A DNA stretch of 47,785 nt from the IMG/VR virus record IMGVR_UViG_3300025671_000104, positions 1 through 47,785 of that record. One strand, given 5' to 3'. This DNA is from a virus. Below, one piece after another: positions 26,019 through 32,096 of this stretch. The translations under genes were made by a program, and so were the position numbers. Below the pieces are notes generated by a model. The model was given only the letters and a program-made list of their open reading frames with translations, did not search any database and had not been told where the DNA came from. The stretch's first letter is position 1. The number at the start of each line of letters is the position of its first letter.

Positions 26019-26216
26019 TTACCCCTTTCGACTGAACGTACCGAACCGTACATTCTCAGCGATGCGCTTTGCATCTTTTTGTGACTTGGTTAGCGGTGCA
26101 TCCCCTTGATTCAGGGATGAAACCCCACCCATACGCGACATGACTTCGGTTGCCGGTCGGAAAACCCGACCAATGTCTGGCTCGTTGACCGCCGCTGGAT
26201 CATCTTCAAAACCCAT
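26019..26216 (-). CDS. Small protein of unknown function (65 aa)
   Basis: Polar product with PDIGRVFRPATEVMSRMGG and a basic C-terminus (TKSQKDAKRIAENVRFGTF). It starts 2 bases after the upstream stop and ends 4 bases before the next gene, with AGGGG about 10 bases before the ATG. No recognisable domain; the compact Arg/Lys-rich end may contact nucleic acid, which is a guess. Confidence 0.5.
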   Translation of the reverse strand: MGFEDDPAAVNEPDIGRVFRPATEVMSRMGGVSSLNQGDAPLTKSQKDAKRIAENVRFGTFSRKG

Positions 26217-26218
26217 TG

Positions 26219-26491
26219 TTATATACCCCTCGTAACCATGTGTTTCACTGTTTCAACAACCATTTTATGTCTGGTGTTCACACTCAAATTTGTTTTTCTT
26301 AGCCGGTTTTTTGCAAGCTCTGTCGCTCTGTGCTTAGTCTTAGCCCTTACCTTGTAGGTTTTTGTAAACCGCACAGTAAAAGCCACCTCGAACCTTCCTG
26401 TATTTCTCAAGAAATATTTTTCCTCGTCATAGTCAGCGGTCTTTACACCCACCAAGAATTCCGAAATGTTTGGTACATAATTACTCTGCAT
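26219..26491 (-). CDS. Small basic protein of unknown function (90 aa)
   Basis: The ATG at 26491 was chosen over one at 26545 because it fits the overlap pattern of this region, although GAGG is a little far (10 bases). The product has a beta-prone centre (FEVAFTVRFTKTYKVRAKTK) and a strongly basic helix (HRATELAKNRLRKTN). The FTVRFTKTYKVRAKTKHRATELA segment resembles small sensor-like or DNA-contacting proteins in which a strand is followed by 'A...A' helices. No family named. Confidence 0.5.
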   Translation of the reverse strand: MQSNYVPNISEFLVGVKTADYDEEKYFLRNTGRFEVAFTVRFTKTYKVRAKTKHRATELAKNRLRKTNLSVNTRHKMVVETVKHMVTRGI

Positions 26492-26627
26492 CGTTCTCGA
26501 GCCTCTGCATCTGCGCCTCTTCCCAAATCGGCAAGTAATATTCACCGTGGATCTCGATCCACGAATCTTTGTCCATATGGAGCGCGTCTTCTTCCATCTC
26601 CATCATCCAACCTTTGACCTTACCCAT
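26481..26627 (-). CDS. Small acidic protein (48 aa)
   Basis: The ATG at 26627 lies one base after the upstream TAG and has GGAGG 10 bases before it. The product MGKVKGWMMEMEEDALHMDK, then SWIEIHGEYYLPIWEEAQ, is rich in Glu, Met and aromatic residues. It overlaps the next gene by 11 bases. Unknown function; small acidic proteins of early phage regions sometimes mimic DNA, but nothing specific is seen. Confidence 0.45.
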   Translation of the reverse strand: MGKVKGWMMEMEEDALHMDKDSWIEIHGEYYLPIWEEAQMQRLENDAE

Positions 26628-26628
26628 T

Positions 26629-26832
26629 CTATTTATCCTCCCAGCTTGTCCCGCCGTTGTACTTATACCCATGCTTTTGAAACCCCATTGCGATATGGTT
26701 CATGTGTTTCAGCCGCTCTCTGACCTCCCTCTGCGCTGGGGTTTGAATATCCCCTCGAACCTGCACCCTGCGTTTCGGTGGTACGATCTCCGGAATTTCC
26801 AGAGCCGCTTTCAACTGTTCTTTGCTAACCAT
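26629..26832 (-). CDS. Small protein of unknown function (67 aa)
   Basis: GGAAGG lies just before the ATG, which directly follows the upstream TAA. The sequence is polar with PPKRRVQVRGDIQTPAQREV and a helix RERLKHMNHIAMGFQKHG. No domain recognised. Direct abutment with both neighbours supports expression as part of the early operon. Confidence 0.5.
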   Translation of the reverse strand: MVSKEQLKAALEIPEIVPPKRRVQVRGDIQTPAQREVRERLKHMNHIAMGFQKHGYKYNGGTSWEDK

Positions 26833-27045
26833 TTATCCTTCCCCCCAATCCTTTCTGTCTTCTTCCTCATTAAAGCCCTTGGTGTAGGCAACAATTTCAT
26901 CGGCTGACATATCTCGCAACTCGATCCTCGAACCTTTGCCTGTCCCCTCTGGATACCAGTGCGGGTCGAAGCTGCGACCATAATACCTGTCCGCCGAACC
27001 TCGATCACGCGGGCTGCCATGCGCCCTGCTAAAACTTTGGGACAT
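26833..27045 (-). CDS. Conserved small phage protein, RGSADxYYGR type (70 aa)
   Basis: Contains RGSADRYYGRSFDPHWYPEG followed by RDMSADEIVAYTKGFNEEED. This arrangement (R-G-S-A-D-x-Y-Y, a HWYPEG turn, then an acidic helix) recurs in small proteins of many unrelated phages; its role is unknown to me. AGAGGGG precedes the ATG. The first residues overlap the upstream gene by 17 bases. Confidence 0.65.
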   Translation of the reverse strand: MSQSFSRAHGSPRDRGSADRYYGRSFDPHWYPEGTGKGSRIELRDMSADEIVAYTKGFNEEEDRKDWGEG

Positions 27046-27202
27046 AACTCAACCCCTCTTTCTGAAAGGCTTTCACCTTCTGATACTCGCGCCACTTCGC
27101 ATCGATCTCCGCTTGTGTTACCTCCTCGAATATCGCATCTCCGAACTCGCGCATCGTCCGCCGAACCTCTTCATCGACATGAATTAAACGATCATCAGTC
27201 AT
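27029..27202 (-). CDS. Small acidic helical protein (57 aa)
   Basis: The ATG at 27202 has GGAGG seven bases upstream and overlaps the previous stop by eight bases; a longer frame to 27292 is not supported. The product is helical and charged (LIHVDEEVRRTMREFGDAI, EIDAKWREYQKVKAFQKEG). No family recognised. It is one of the small early-type genes. Confidence 0.5.
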   Translation of the reverse strand: MTDDRLIHVDEEVRRTMREFGDAIFEEVTQAEIDAKWREYQKVKAFQKEGLSYVPKF

Positions 27203-27473
27203 CTTTAACCTCCAGATTAAACAGGCGGCGCAGTTGCCACATGCTGTCGTCCAGTTTCTTGACATCAGACATCCACAAATCCTGACACTCATGCAGACTC
27301 ATCATCGCACTGCTGATTGCATCATAAGCTTCCTTCACTGCATCGCGTTGCTCTTGCGACAGCTTGTCGATGCCCTTCTGGCGACACGCACGATCCTTCT
27401 CGCGCTGCTTATCCCAATACGCTGACTTCTCGTCCAACGACCAATCCTGAAAACCCTCTGGTACATTACTCAT
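27195..27473 (-). CDS. Small helical protein (92 aa)
   Basis: The product starts MSNVPEGFQDWSLDEKSAYW and is helical throughout, with charged stretches (DKQREKDRACRQKGIDKLS) and a C-terminal helix KKLDDSMWQLRRLFNLE. It overlaps the genes on both sides by eight bases each. No conserved catalytic residues seen. Function unknown. Confidence 0.5.
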   Translation of the reverse strand: MSNVPEGFQDWSLDEKSAYWDKQREKDRACRQKGIDKLSQEQRDAVKEAYDAISSAMMSLHECQDLWMSDVKKLDDSMWQLRRLFNLEVKDD

Positions 27474-27639
27474 TTCCTACCTCCATTGCCCATAAAACTT
27501 CTGCATCAGTGCCACCAGTCAGTGCCACCACTTCGACCATTGCTTTGATCTCTGCCTCATCAAGGCCGTCAGCTTGGACGACCACCTCACGTTCGGTTGT
27601 GACCCGAACCTTTACACGATATGATCCACGATTAGTCAT
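27466..27639 (-). CDS. Small protein of unknown function (57 aa)
   Basis: The frame gives MTNRGSYRVKVRVTTEREVV followed by VQADGLDEAEIKAMVEVVAL and ends VGNE. A beta hairpin followed by a helix (strand YRVKVRVTTEREVVVQA, helix LDEAEIKAMVEVV) suggests a compact alpha/beta fold. GGAG lies upstream of the ATG, which overlaps the preceding stop, and its end overlaps the next start by eight bases. Confidence 0.55.
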   Translation of the reverse strand: MTNRGSYRVKVRVTTEREVVVQADGLDEAEIKAMVEVVALTGGTDAEVLWAMEVGNE

Positions 27640-27760
27640 CGTCCATCTCCTCTTGCGTGTAATAGCAATAGAACTGACACTTGGGGCATTGCTCCGGAAG
27701 CGGCGCGATATGCTCTTCTGTGTGCTTGCAGTTCAAACACTCCATTAAAGTTTTAGTCAT
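27632..27760 (-). CDS. Zinc-finger microprotein (42 aa)
   Basis: The frame gives MTKTLMECLNCKHTEEHIAP followed by EQCPKCQFYCYYTQEEMDDD. C8-C11 and C25-C28 form two CxxC knuckles separated by 13 residues. The ATG overlaps the upstream TGA and the stop overlaps the next start, both typical of this operon. A zinc-bound adaptor is the simplest reading; its target is unknown. Confidence 0.65.
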   Translation of the reverse strand: MTKTLMECLNCKHTEEHIAPLPEQCPKCQFYCYYTQEEMDDD

Positions 27761-27987
27761 CACTCGTACTCCTCTACGCTCACATCCTCTGGACGTTTGA
27801 AATCAAAATTATCTGAGGCAGGGTAGTCGGGATAGATCGTCTCGAACGATCCCCCCTCTTCCCACTGCACCTCGAGCCGATCCCACTTCACATACCAATA
27901 ATGTGCGTCATCGAGATCACGATCCAAGACCCACTCGCTGGCCTCTTGATATGTAGCCTTAACAAGCCACTGCTGTTTCTTAGGCAT
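27760..27987 (-). CDS. Small aromatic-rich protein (75 aa)
   Basis: The product MPKKQQWLVKATYQEASEWV followed by DDAHYWYVKWDRLEVQWEEG is unusually rich in Trp and Tyr and has a very acidic C-terminus (RPEDVSVEEYE). It looks like a small beta-rich fold. GGGAG precedes the ATG. No family recognised. Confidence 0.5.
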   Translation of the reverse strand: MPKKQQWLVKATYQEASEWVLDRDLDDAHYWYVKWDRLEVQWEEGGSFETIYPDYPASDNFDFKRPEDVSVEEYE

Positions 27988-28405
27988 CTTCAGTCTCCCT
28001 GCTTTTCACGCGCTTTGCATGACCATAATCGGTTTCGATGTTCACGGCATCCATAGCCTTGACCATGAACTCCCCAGACACAGACCATCGATCCACGCCG
28101 CCGTCCAGATTAAGACCGCCACCCTGCGACCAATCGGTTCTGTTTAAAGTGTCGAGATAGTAGCGGCTGACAAACTGCCCCCGCTCCGCGATGATATCAT
28201 TCTCATCTGCCATGATCTTGGCGGCAGTCGAGTCCATATCGTAAAACTCGATCAGGGGATTGTCGTCACGATTGAAGCCGTGACGATCATCCTTGTCGTT
28301 GTATGTCAGGCAATCACCCAGACCGTAGCTGTCACCCAGAAACACTGCCCGAACGCACCACATGATCCCTGACTCCGGATCAATTGATTTATATGTGTAA
28401 GCCAT
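27980..28405 (-). CDS. Protein of unknown function (141 aa)
   Basis: The ATG at 28405 overlaps the upstream TAA; a TTG two codons earlier is possible. The product contains MWCVRAVFLGDSYGLGDCLT, HGFNRDDNPLIEFYDMDSTA and GQFVSRYYLDTLNRTDWSQ, an alpha/beta pattern with many acidic residues. The last part is basic (GHAKRVKSRETED). I do not recognise the family. It is one of the two largest of the small-gene cluster. Confidence 0.5.
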   Translation of the reverse strand: MAYTYKSIDPESGIMWCVRAVFLGDSYGLGDCLTYNDKDDRHGFNRDDNPLIEFYDMDSTAAKIMADENDIIAERGQFVSRYYLDTLNRTDWSQGGGLNLDGGVDRWSVSGEFMVKAMDAVNIETDYGHAKRVKSRETEDA

Positions 28406-28812
28406 TAGCAAAATACCTCCTTACCAAATGTACCTAGTTGAATAATCAGGTCATAGTCATAGGCATCCAGTTGACCAAGGTCACTGAACACCAAGCCCCT
28501 GCGATGATCGTCAAGCAGTGCAATGCCCTCGACAATTACATCAAAAGAATTCCTGTACCAGCGTGTAGGCTGCGGCTCACCGTCATCCACATGCATGATG
28601 ATTTCAAAATTCTTCTCGACAATTTCCTTGCCAGACTTCAGATCGTTGCCGCCAGTGTGGATGTACTCGATCCAGTGGTTGCTGCCACCCTCGAGCGCAC
28701 CAATCCAAATGCCTTCGGCAATCTCTTCCCACTCCGCCCTGTTTGGCGAATACACCAAATGAATTGTCGGCATACCAGCGCAACCCATTTGAACTTCTGC
28801 ATCAATAGTCAT
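28405..28812 (-). CDS. Protein of unknown function (135 aa)
   Basis: GAGGAGA precedes the ATG. The product has aromatic strands (HWIEYIHTGGND, FEIIMHVDDGEPQPTRWYRN) and the helix-like DVIVEGIALLDDHRRGL, a pattern of a small alpha/beta domain. It ends in a Cys. No family recognised. It overlaps both neighbours by one to four bases. Confidence 0.5.
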   Translation of the reverse strand: MTIDAEVQMGCAGMPTIHLVYSPNRAEWEEIAEGIWIGALEGGSNHWIEYIHTGGNDLKSGKEIVEKNFEIIMHVDDGEPQPTRWYRNSFDVIVEGIALLDDHRRGLVFSDLGQLDAYDYDLIIQLGTFGKEVFC

Positions 28813-29069
28813 TTTATGTCTCCTCGCTTCAAAGCATTTGTGATTAACTGGTTCGACAACGCATGTCGGTCATGCGGCTTCCTCTTGTTAGAATAAACGT
28901 CAATGCGTCTGAACACTTCTTCGATTACTGAAACCGTAGCGTCAATGCTGTCATCATCAGGACAGTGACCTTCAACGTGCTGAACCCATCCGCCATCGCG
29001 TAAACTTTCCATATCATCCAACAAACAGGCTTTTAGCTGTTCGTTGGTCATGTCTTTTAAATAGTTCAT
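28809..29069 (-). CDS. Small protein of unknown function (86 aa)
   Basis: The ATG at 29069 overlaps the previous TGA (ATGA). The product MNYLKDMTNEQLKACLLDDM is followed by ATVSVIEEVFRRIDVYSNKR and a basic tail; largely helical. Two Cys are widely spaced. No family recognised. Confidence 0.5.
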   Translation of the reverse strand: MNYLKDMTNEQLKACLLDDMESLRDGGWVQHVEGHCPDDDSIDATVSVIEEVFRRIDVYSNKRKPHDRHALSNQLITNALKRGDIK

Positions 29070-29272
29070 TCTATTACCCACCCTTCCTCGATTAACTGCT
29101 GGGCAATGTCGTTAGCAAACCGATGGTCAATGACCAAGGCATCGCCCCAACGAATATGAAAATCATCAGTGCCTTCACACGCCTGATCCAAATTGTCCTT
29201 GGCTGCACCATTCAATGGCTGGCACAAGAATATAGAACCGTGGTTCTCGAACCTGTAATCAACTTGCTGCAT
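29066..29272 (-). CDS. Small protein, likely paralogue of 29622-29870 product (68 aa)
   Basis: The N-terminus VDYRFENHGSIFLCQPLNGAAKDNLDQ parallels IDYKVIRHADVFLLMPQNDEARDHLET of the gene at 29622-29870, with a similar ending (EEGWVIE against DEWIVSYE). Conserved features are a strand, a short loop with a Gln/Asn, and a helix starting D-N/H-L. This looks like a small alpha/beta domain duplicated in the early region. Role unknown. Confidence 0.55.
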   Translation of the reverse strand: MQQVDYRFENHGSIFLCQPLNGAAKDNLDQACEGTDDFHIRWGDALVIDHRFANDIAQQLIEEGWVIE

Positions 29273-29487
29273 TACTTCGCCCCCTTTGCTTTGCGGATCA
29301 TCTCGACCACCTCTTCATAAGAATGCTTCACGGCATAGCCATTGACCGATGCATAATGCTCAATGTAACTCTCGACAGCATTGACCTGCCTTCTGATCCT
29401 GCCAGACATCACCGAAAACTTTGAGTCGCAAAGATAGTAAGAACCACCATCACGAAGCTTAAACTCCAATTCAATCATCTTATCCAT
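29272..29487 (-). CDS. Small protein of unknown function (71 aa)
   Basis: The ATG at 29487 has GGAGG about nine bases upstream, better than upstream codons to 29508. The product starts MDKMIELEFKLRDGGSYYLC and continues with a basic helix RIRRQVNAVESYIEHYA and VVEMIRKAKG. No family recognised. Beta strands then helices; may belong to the same small fold as its neighbours. Confidence 0.5.
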   Translation of the reverse strand: MDKMIELEFKLRDGGSYYLCDSKFSVMSGRIRRQVNAVESYIEHYASVNGYAVKHSYEEVVEMIRKAKGAK

Positions 29488-29632
29488 TCTTCTTACCTCC
29501 ATAAGCAATTCGCTTGGACATAGCCGCCTTCAACCACGCCCGATTGTTTATAGCCAGATGCAAGACCCGCGCGCCTAGTGTCGGCTTGCGTAGTCCTACG
29601 GTGATATGGGCTGTTCGCGGATTAGACTTCAT
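29480..29632 (-). CDS. Small basic protein (50 aa), weak start
   Basis: The ATG at 29632 lies inside the end of the upstream gene and has no good ribosome-binding site, so expression would depend on coupling. The product KSNPRTAHITVGLRKPTLGA, with NNRAWLKAAMSKRIAYGGKK, is strongly basic. A nucleic-acid contact is plausible. Less certain than its neighbours. Confidence 0.4.
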   Translation of the reverse strand: MKSNPRTAHITVGLRKPTLGARVLHLAINNRAWLKAAMSKRIAYGGKKNG

Positions 29633-29870
29633 AGGACACAATCCATTCATCCTCAAAACAATCAACCCAGCCCTGTAGATATTCTGGGAGCATGATCAGG
29701 CCACCATTCTGGTTGAACGGCGTCTCAACACGGTCGCCCTCACCATAGATATCATAAGAAAAGCGGTAGGTTTCGAGGTGATCTCTGGCCTCATCATTCT
29801 GCGGCATAAGCAGAAATACATCCGCGTGGCGAATAACTTTATAATCTATTTGATTAGTCTTTGTTTCCAT
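29622..29870 (-). CDS. First gene of the leftward early cluster (82 aa), likely paralogue of 29066-29272 product
   Basis: AGGGG lies upstream of the ATG, and a promoter-like element (29958-29930) lies 60 bases further upstream, so this is the first gene of the early leftward cluster. IDYKVIRHADVFLLMPQNDE, then FSYDIYGEGDRVETPFNQNG and a short C-terminal end. The N-terminal 30 residues are similar to the product of 29066-29272. First genes of such units often act in host takeover; no evidence here beyond position. Confidence 0.55.
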   Translation of the reverse strand: METKTNQIDYKVIRHADVFLLMPQNDEARDHLETYRFSYDIYGEGDRVETPFNQNGGLIMLPEYLQGWVDCFEDEWIVSYEV

Positions 29871-29929
29871 GTCGTTGCCCCTTGAACCTCGAACCTTGCA
29901 CCTATATAGTTAGGTGACTGTATAAGAGA

Positions 29930-29958
29930 ACCGTATCAGATAAATCCCATATAGTCAA
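29930..29958 (-). promoter_or_regulatory. Candidate early leftward promoter P1
   Basis: On the minus strand TTGACT (29958-29953), a 17-base spacer and TACGGT (29935-29930) form a sigma70-like pair 60 bases before the first gene of the small-gene cluster. The block TATGGGATTTATCTGATACG (29951-29932) recurs exactly in the element at 33317-33290 and, degenerate, at 31990-31962. The shared spacer suggests common regulation. Confidence 0.6.
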
Positions 29959-30028
29959 AGCACAAAATGCAGGGGCATATAATGTTTTCTACGGGTTGTT
30001 AAAAATAAAAATATTTTTTTTAAAAATG

Positions 30029-30106
30029 GTGTCTTATGTGTCTTATGTGTCTTGTTTGGCTTCCACAAACAGTTACAGGCGAGACACTTACAAGACAGTA
30101 AGACAC
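30029..30106. repeat. GTGTCT direct/inverted repeat array next to AT-rich tract
   Basis: Three tandem 9-base copies of GTGTCTTAT (30029, 30038, and GTGTCTTGT at 30047) are followed by three AGACAC-type elements in the opposite orientation (30082, 30093 as AGACAG, 30101). An A/T-only stretch, with one exception, lies just before (about 30000-30026). The rest of the 29871-30177 gap holds the leftward promoter P1 and no gene. The array sits upstream of the small terminase gene, so it may be a terminase recognition (pac/cos) site or an iteron-type replication origin. Confidence 0.55.
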
Positions 30107-30177
30107 TTTCAACCTCTGTTGATGGTCGCGAGATTGGATTTTTGATTTTAAAAAAATAGAAAGGCAGAAAAAACACT

Positions 30178-30780
30178 ATGGACACTGACGATAGTTTGCC
30201 CAAGAACAAGGGCGGCAGACCCGCTGGACTGACCCAAAGGCAGCGAGAGTTTGCAAAGTTTTATGTTGATGGTCGATGGTCTAATGCTGAATGCGCTCGA
30301 AAGGCTGGCTATGCTGACGGCAGCGCAGCCCAACACGCAGCCAAGCTGCTCGATGGCAGATCATTCCCTGACGTACCCGAACTGATAAAAGAACTACGCG
30401 AGGCACGAGAGCGCAAATATGGCGTGACCTTGATGAATCAGTTGAAGCGGTTCGATGAGTTGTCTCGATCGGCGGAAGAGGCTGGTCAGTTTTCTGCTGC
30501 CATCAACGCTGAGAAGATACGTTCGAGCCTTGGCGGGTTGACCATCGATCGGCGGGAGTCAACGCACGTTCACCAGCTAGATAATATGTCGCGTGAAGAT
30601 ATCGTGGCGCGACTGTCTGCCATCCGCAAAGAATATCCGAACGCTTTCCCAGATCCAGAAATGAAAAGGGTTGAAGATGCCAAAGACAGAGCAGTCACTG
30701 TGGACATCGTTGAAGCAGAATTTACCGAAAAAGAGCCACTTCCAGCGGGTGGAAAATCGGACAGGGGAGGGGATGCCTGA
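30178..30780 (+). CDS. terS: Terminase small subunit
   Basis: 200 residues. GLTQRQREFAKFYVDG..SNAECARKAGY is the helix-turn-helix signature of the small terminase (Terminase_2 type) that binds the packaging site and recruits the large subunit. A helical oligomerisation part (LIKELREARERKYGVTLM) and a polar C-terminus follow, where large-subunit contact is expected. The GTGTCT array lies just upstream. The gene is 2.7 kb from the large subunit, with leftward genes between. Last 104 bases overlap the following nuclease gene. Confidence 0.88.
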   Translation: MDTDDSLPKNKGGRPAGLTQRQREFAKFYVDGRWSNAECARKAGYADGSAAQHAAKLLDGRSFPDVPELIKELREARERKYGVTLMNQLKRFDELSRSAEEAGQFSAAINAEKIRSSLGGLTIDRRESTHVHQLDNMSREDIVARLSAIRKEYPNAFPDPEMKRVEDAKDRAVTVDIVEAEFTEKEPLPAGGKSDRGGDA

Positions 30781-31090
30781 CGTTTATCTGTGCATAGATG
30801 GTGTGCCGATTTGGTGTGAGTTAAAAATAATTAAAAATCGAAAGGTTTCCATCTCAAAGTCACAGATTGCATGGCATCTCTCGCATACTAGGTGTAATGG
30901 CGTAAGTTTTTTCCTGTTACACTGCCCCTCTGAGGGCGATGTATTATTATTTGACGGCGGTTTTGCGGTCGAGTTGCAAGGATCGAGGATCGATGACCTG
31001 CGTTCTGCGGCTCGATGGTGTGGTGATATACGATCTGCGCCCTTGGCGCTGCGCGCCTGCGCCCTAGAGTCGTGGTTCGGGGGTCGATGA
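30677..31090 (+). CDS. VRR-NUC/PD-(D/E)XK-like endonuclease
   Basis: 137 residues from ATG 30677 (AGGG upstream); a TTG at 30671 is an alternative. Visible motifs are E5 (KTEQSLW), FQRVENR, MPDV (D35), WCELK (E48-x-K50) and SISKSQIAWH, the standard pattern of small VRR-type nucleases related to Holliday junction resolvases. It overlaps terS by 104 bases in another frame. The last 35 residues are encoded by a GC-rich repeat and may be a late addition. Candidate for processing branched DNA before packaging. Confidence 0.75.
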   Translation: MPKTEQSLWTSLKQNLPKKSHFQRVENRTGEGMPDVYLCIDGVPIWCELKIIKNRKVSISKSQIAWHLSHTRCNGVSFFLLHCPSEGDVLLFDGGFAVELQGSRIDDLRSAARWCGDIRSAPLALRACALESWFGGR

Positions 31091-31140
31091 CCTGCGGCCT
31101 GCGCCCTCGATCCTGCGGCCTGCGGCCTGCGCCCTCGATC
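30984..31140. repeat. GC-rich repeat tract (CTGCGGCCTGCG / CTGCGCCCT)
   Basis: The 12-mer CTGCGGCCTGCG occurs at 31092, 31113 and 31120, mixed with CTGCGCCCT (31036, 31058, 31099, 31127) and CTCGAT units. The tract encodes the C-terminus of the nuclease up to 31090 and is then non-coding. The same 12-mer occurs twice at 32001 and 32018 beyond the 31206-31931 gene. Composition is unlike the neighbouring DNA. Confidence 0.65.
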
Positions 31141-31162
31141 ATATGATATAGGTATAAAGAAA

Positions 31163-31194
31163 ATACCCTGCCATCCGATAGGATGGCAGGGTAT
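31163..31194 (-). terminator. Strong rho-independent terminator (14-bp perfect stem)
   Basis: A perfect 14-bp stem (31163-31176 with 31181-31194) closes a 4-base loop. On the minus strand the stem is followed at once by TTTTCTTTA, as expected for a terminator. It begins 12 bases after the stop codon of the leftward gene 31206-31931, so that gene is a separate unit. Confidence 0.88.
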
Positions 31195-31205
31195 CAGGGG
31201 AAACC

Positions 31206-31931
31206 CTAGTGAAGAACGATAGCAATTGATTTAGCTTTGATCGAAGCACCCGCGCAAAGCTTGCATGTGTCGCACGTTGCCCGCCGACCTGCTTCCTTGC
31301 TGGCAGGGCATAGCACCTCTGACCCTTTCACGACCTCTTCAACGTCATTTATGACGCGGAATGTGCGCTTGCTGTCTTTCCAAGCTTGGACGGCCTGCGT
31401 TAATGTGTCCGCGCTGATCATATAACGGCCTGCGTCAACGTCAACGCCTGCAAGGTCGTCTTGATGGCTATAGGCTGTATGGCCGTCGGCCTCGCTCAAT
31501 AGGCTGTCCCAAATATAATTTGGAACCGCTGCGCCGTCGCCGTATGTACCAACCCGAACCATGCGACCCGCGCCAAGCTTTGCTATAGCTTCATGACCCT
31601 GCGCCGTTGGATAGGCGTTTTTCTGAACCTGTTTCCAGACATTTAAAACACCTTGGAATAACGCAACGTAGCATGTGCGGCCTTTGGCATGCTTGCCCGG
31701 GGCGTCTATGTCTTGCGCTTCGCCCCTATGCTTGCAATTGCCGCAGATTGAATAGTCATTGCCAAGCTTGTTATTCAGCATTGGATCAAGGCCGTTATCG
31801 CACAAGATATATGTTTGCAACATGTTACCTGTTTTAGAATTGCTGCTTTTGGTTATAGCGACAACGACAATATTCTCTTCGGGGTCAATTTGTGACGGCC
31901 CGCGATATATGATTGAGTTTTGTGTTTTCAT
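31206..31931 (-). CDS. Cys-rich protein, DUF7227-like
   Basis: 241 residues. Visible blocks are NDYSICGNCKHRGEA, GRTCYVALFQGVLNVWK, MVRVGTYGDGAAVPNYIW, and the end CPASKEAGRRATCDTCKLCAGA..KSIAIVLH. Six or more Cys in C..C pairs suggest metal or Fe-S binding. The pattern matches a family (DUF7227 as I recall) found in phages and plasmids, of unknown function. It has its own promoter-like element and a strong terminator, a stand-alone cassette between two copies of a GC repeat. AAGGGG precedes the ATG. Confidence 0.7.
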   Translation of the reverse strand: MKTQNSIIYRGPSQIDPEENIVVVAITKSSNSKTGNMLQTYILCDNGLDPMLNNKLGNDYSICGNCKHRGEAQDIDAPGKHAKGRTCYVALFQGVLNVWKQVQKNAYPTAQGHEAIAKLGAGRMVRVGTYGDGAAVPNYIWDSLLSEADGHTAYSHQDDLAGVDVDAGRYMISADTLTQAVQAWKDSKRTFRVINDVEEVVKGSEVLCPASKEAGRRATCDTCKLCAGASIKAKSIAIVLH

Positions 31932-31961
31932 GATTTTTCCCCTTCATGAGTTAATAGAGAA

Positions 31962-31990
31962 AGCTTATCGGATTTTATGGGATATCGCAA
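31962..31990 (-). promoter_or_regulatory. Candidate early leftward promoter P3
   Basis: On the minus strand TTGCGA (31990-31985), a 17-base spacer and TAAGCT (31967-31962) lie 31 bases before the ATG of the 31206-31931 gene. Upstream it shares TTTTAGGGCTTG with the element at 33290 and, less exactly, resembles P1. The spacer differs more than that of P1 and P2. Confidence 0.5.
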
Positions 31991-32000
31991 GCCCTAAAAT

Positions 32001-32039
32001 CTGCGGCCTGCGTCCCGCTGCGGCCTGCGCCCTGTCATA
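32001..32039. repeat. Second copy of the GC repeat (CTGCGGCCTGCG x2)
   Basis: The 12-mer CTGCGGCCTGCG occurs at 32001 and 32018, followed by CTGCGCCCT at 32025. The orientation is the same as in the tract at 30984-31140, making direct repeats that flank the 31206-31931 gene. It lies between promoter P3 and the terminator at 32062. Confidence 0.55.
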
Positions 32040-32061
32040 TAAAAGAACGCCCGCAAGCGAA

Positions 32062-32089
32062 AGGATCGAGCACCTTGGCACTCGATCCT
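32062..32089 (-). terminator. Probable terminator of the 32097-33253 leftward unit
   Basis: AGGATCGAG (32062-32070) pairs with CTCGATCCT (32081-32089) around ten bases. On the minus strand the stem begins 8 bases after the stop of the 32097-32378 gene and is followed by TTTCG, then a T-rich stretch further on. The U-run is short, so this is less certain than the terminator at 31163. Confidence 0.5.
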
Positions 32090-32096
32090 AGGTTGA

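Noticed and set aside
26811-27095. 94-codon minus-strand frame over 26833-27045
   Set aside because: The frame of 26833-27045 has a conserved RGSADxYYGR pattern and good start; this one overlaps it out of frame.
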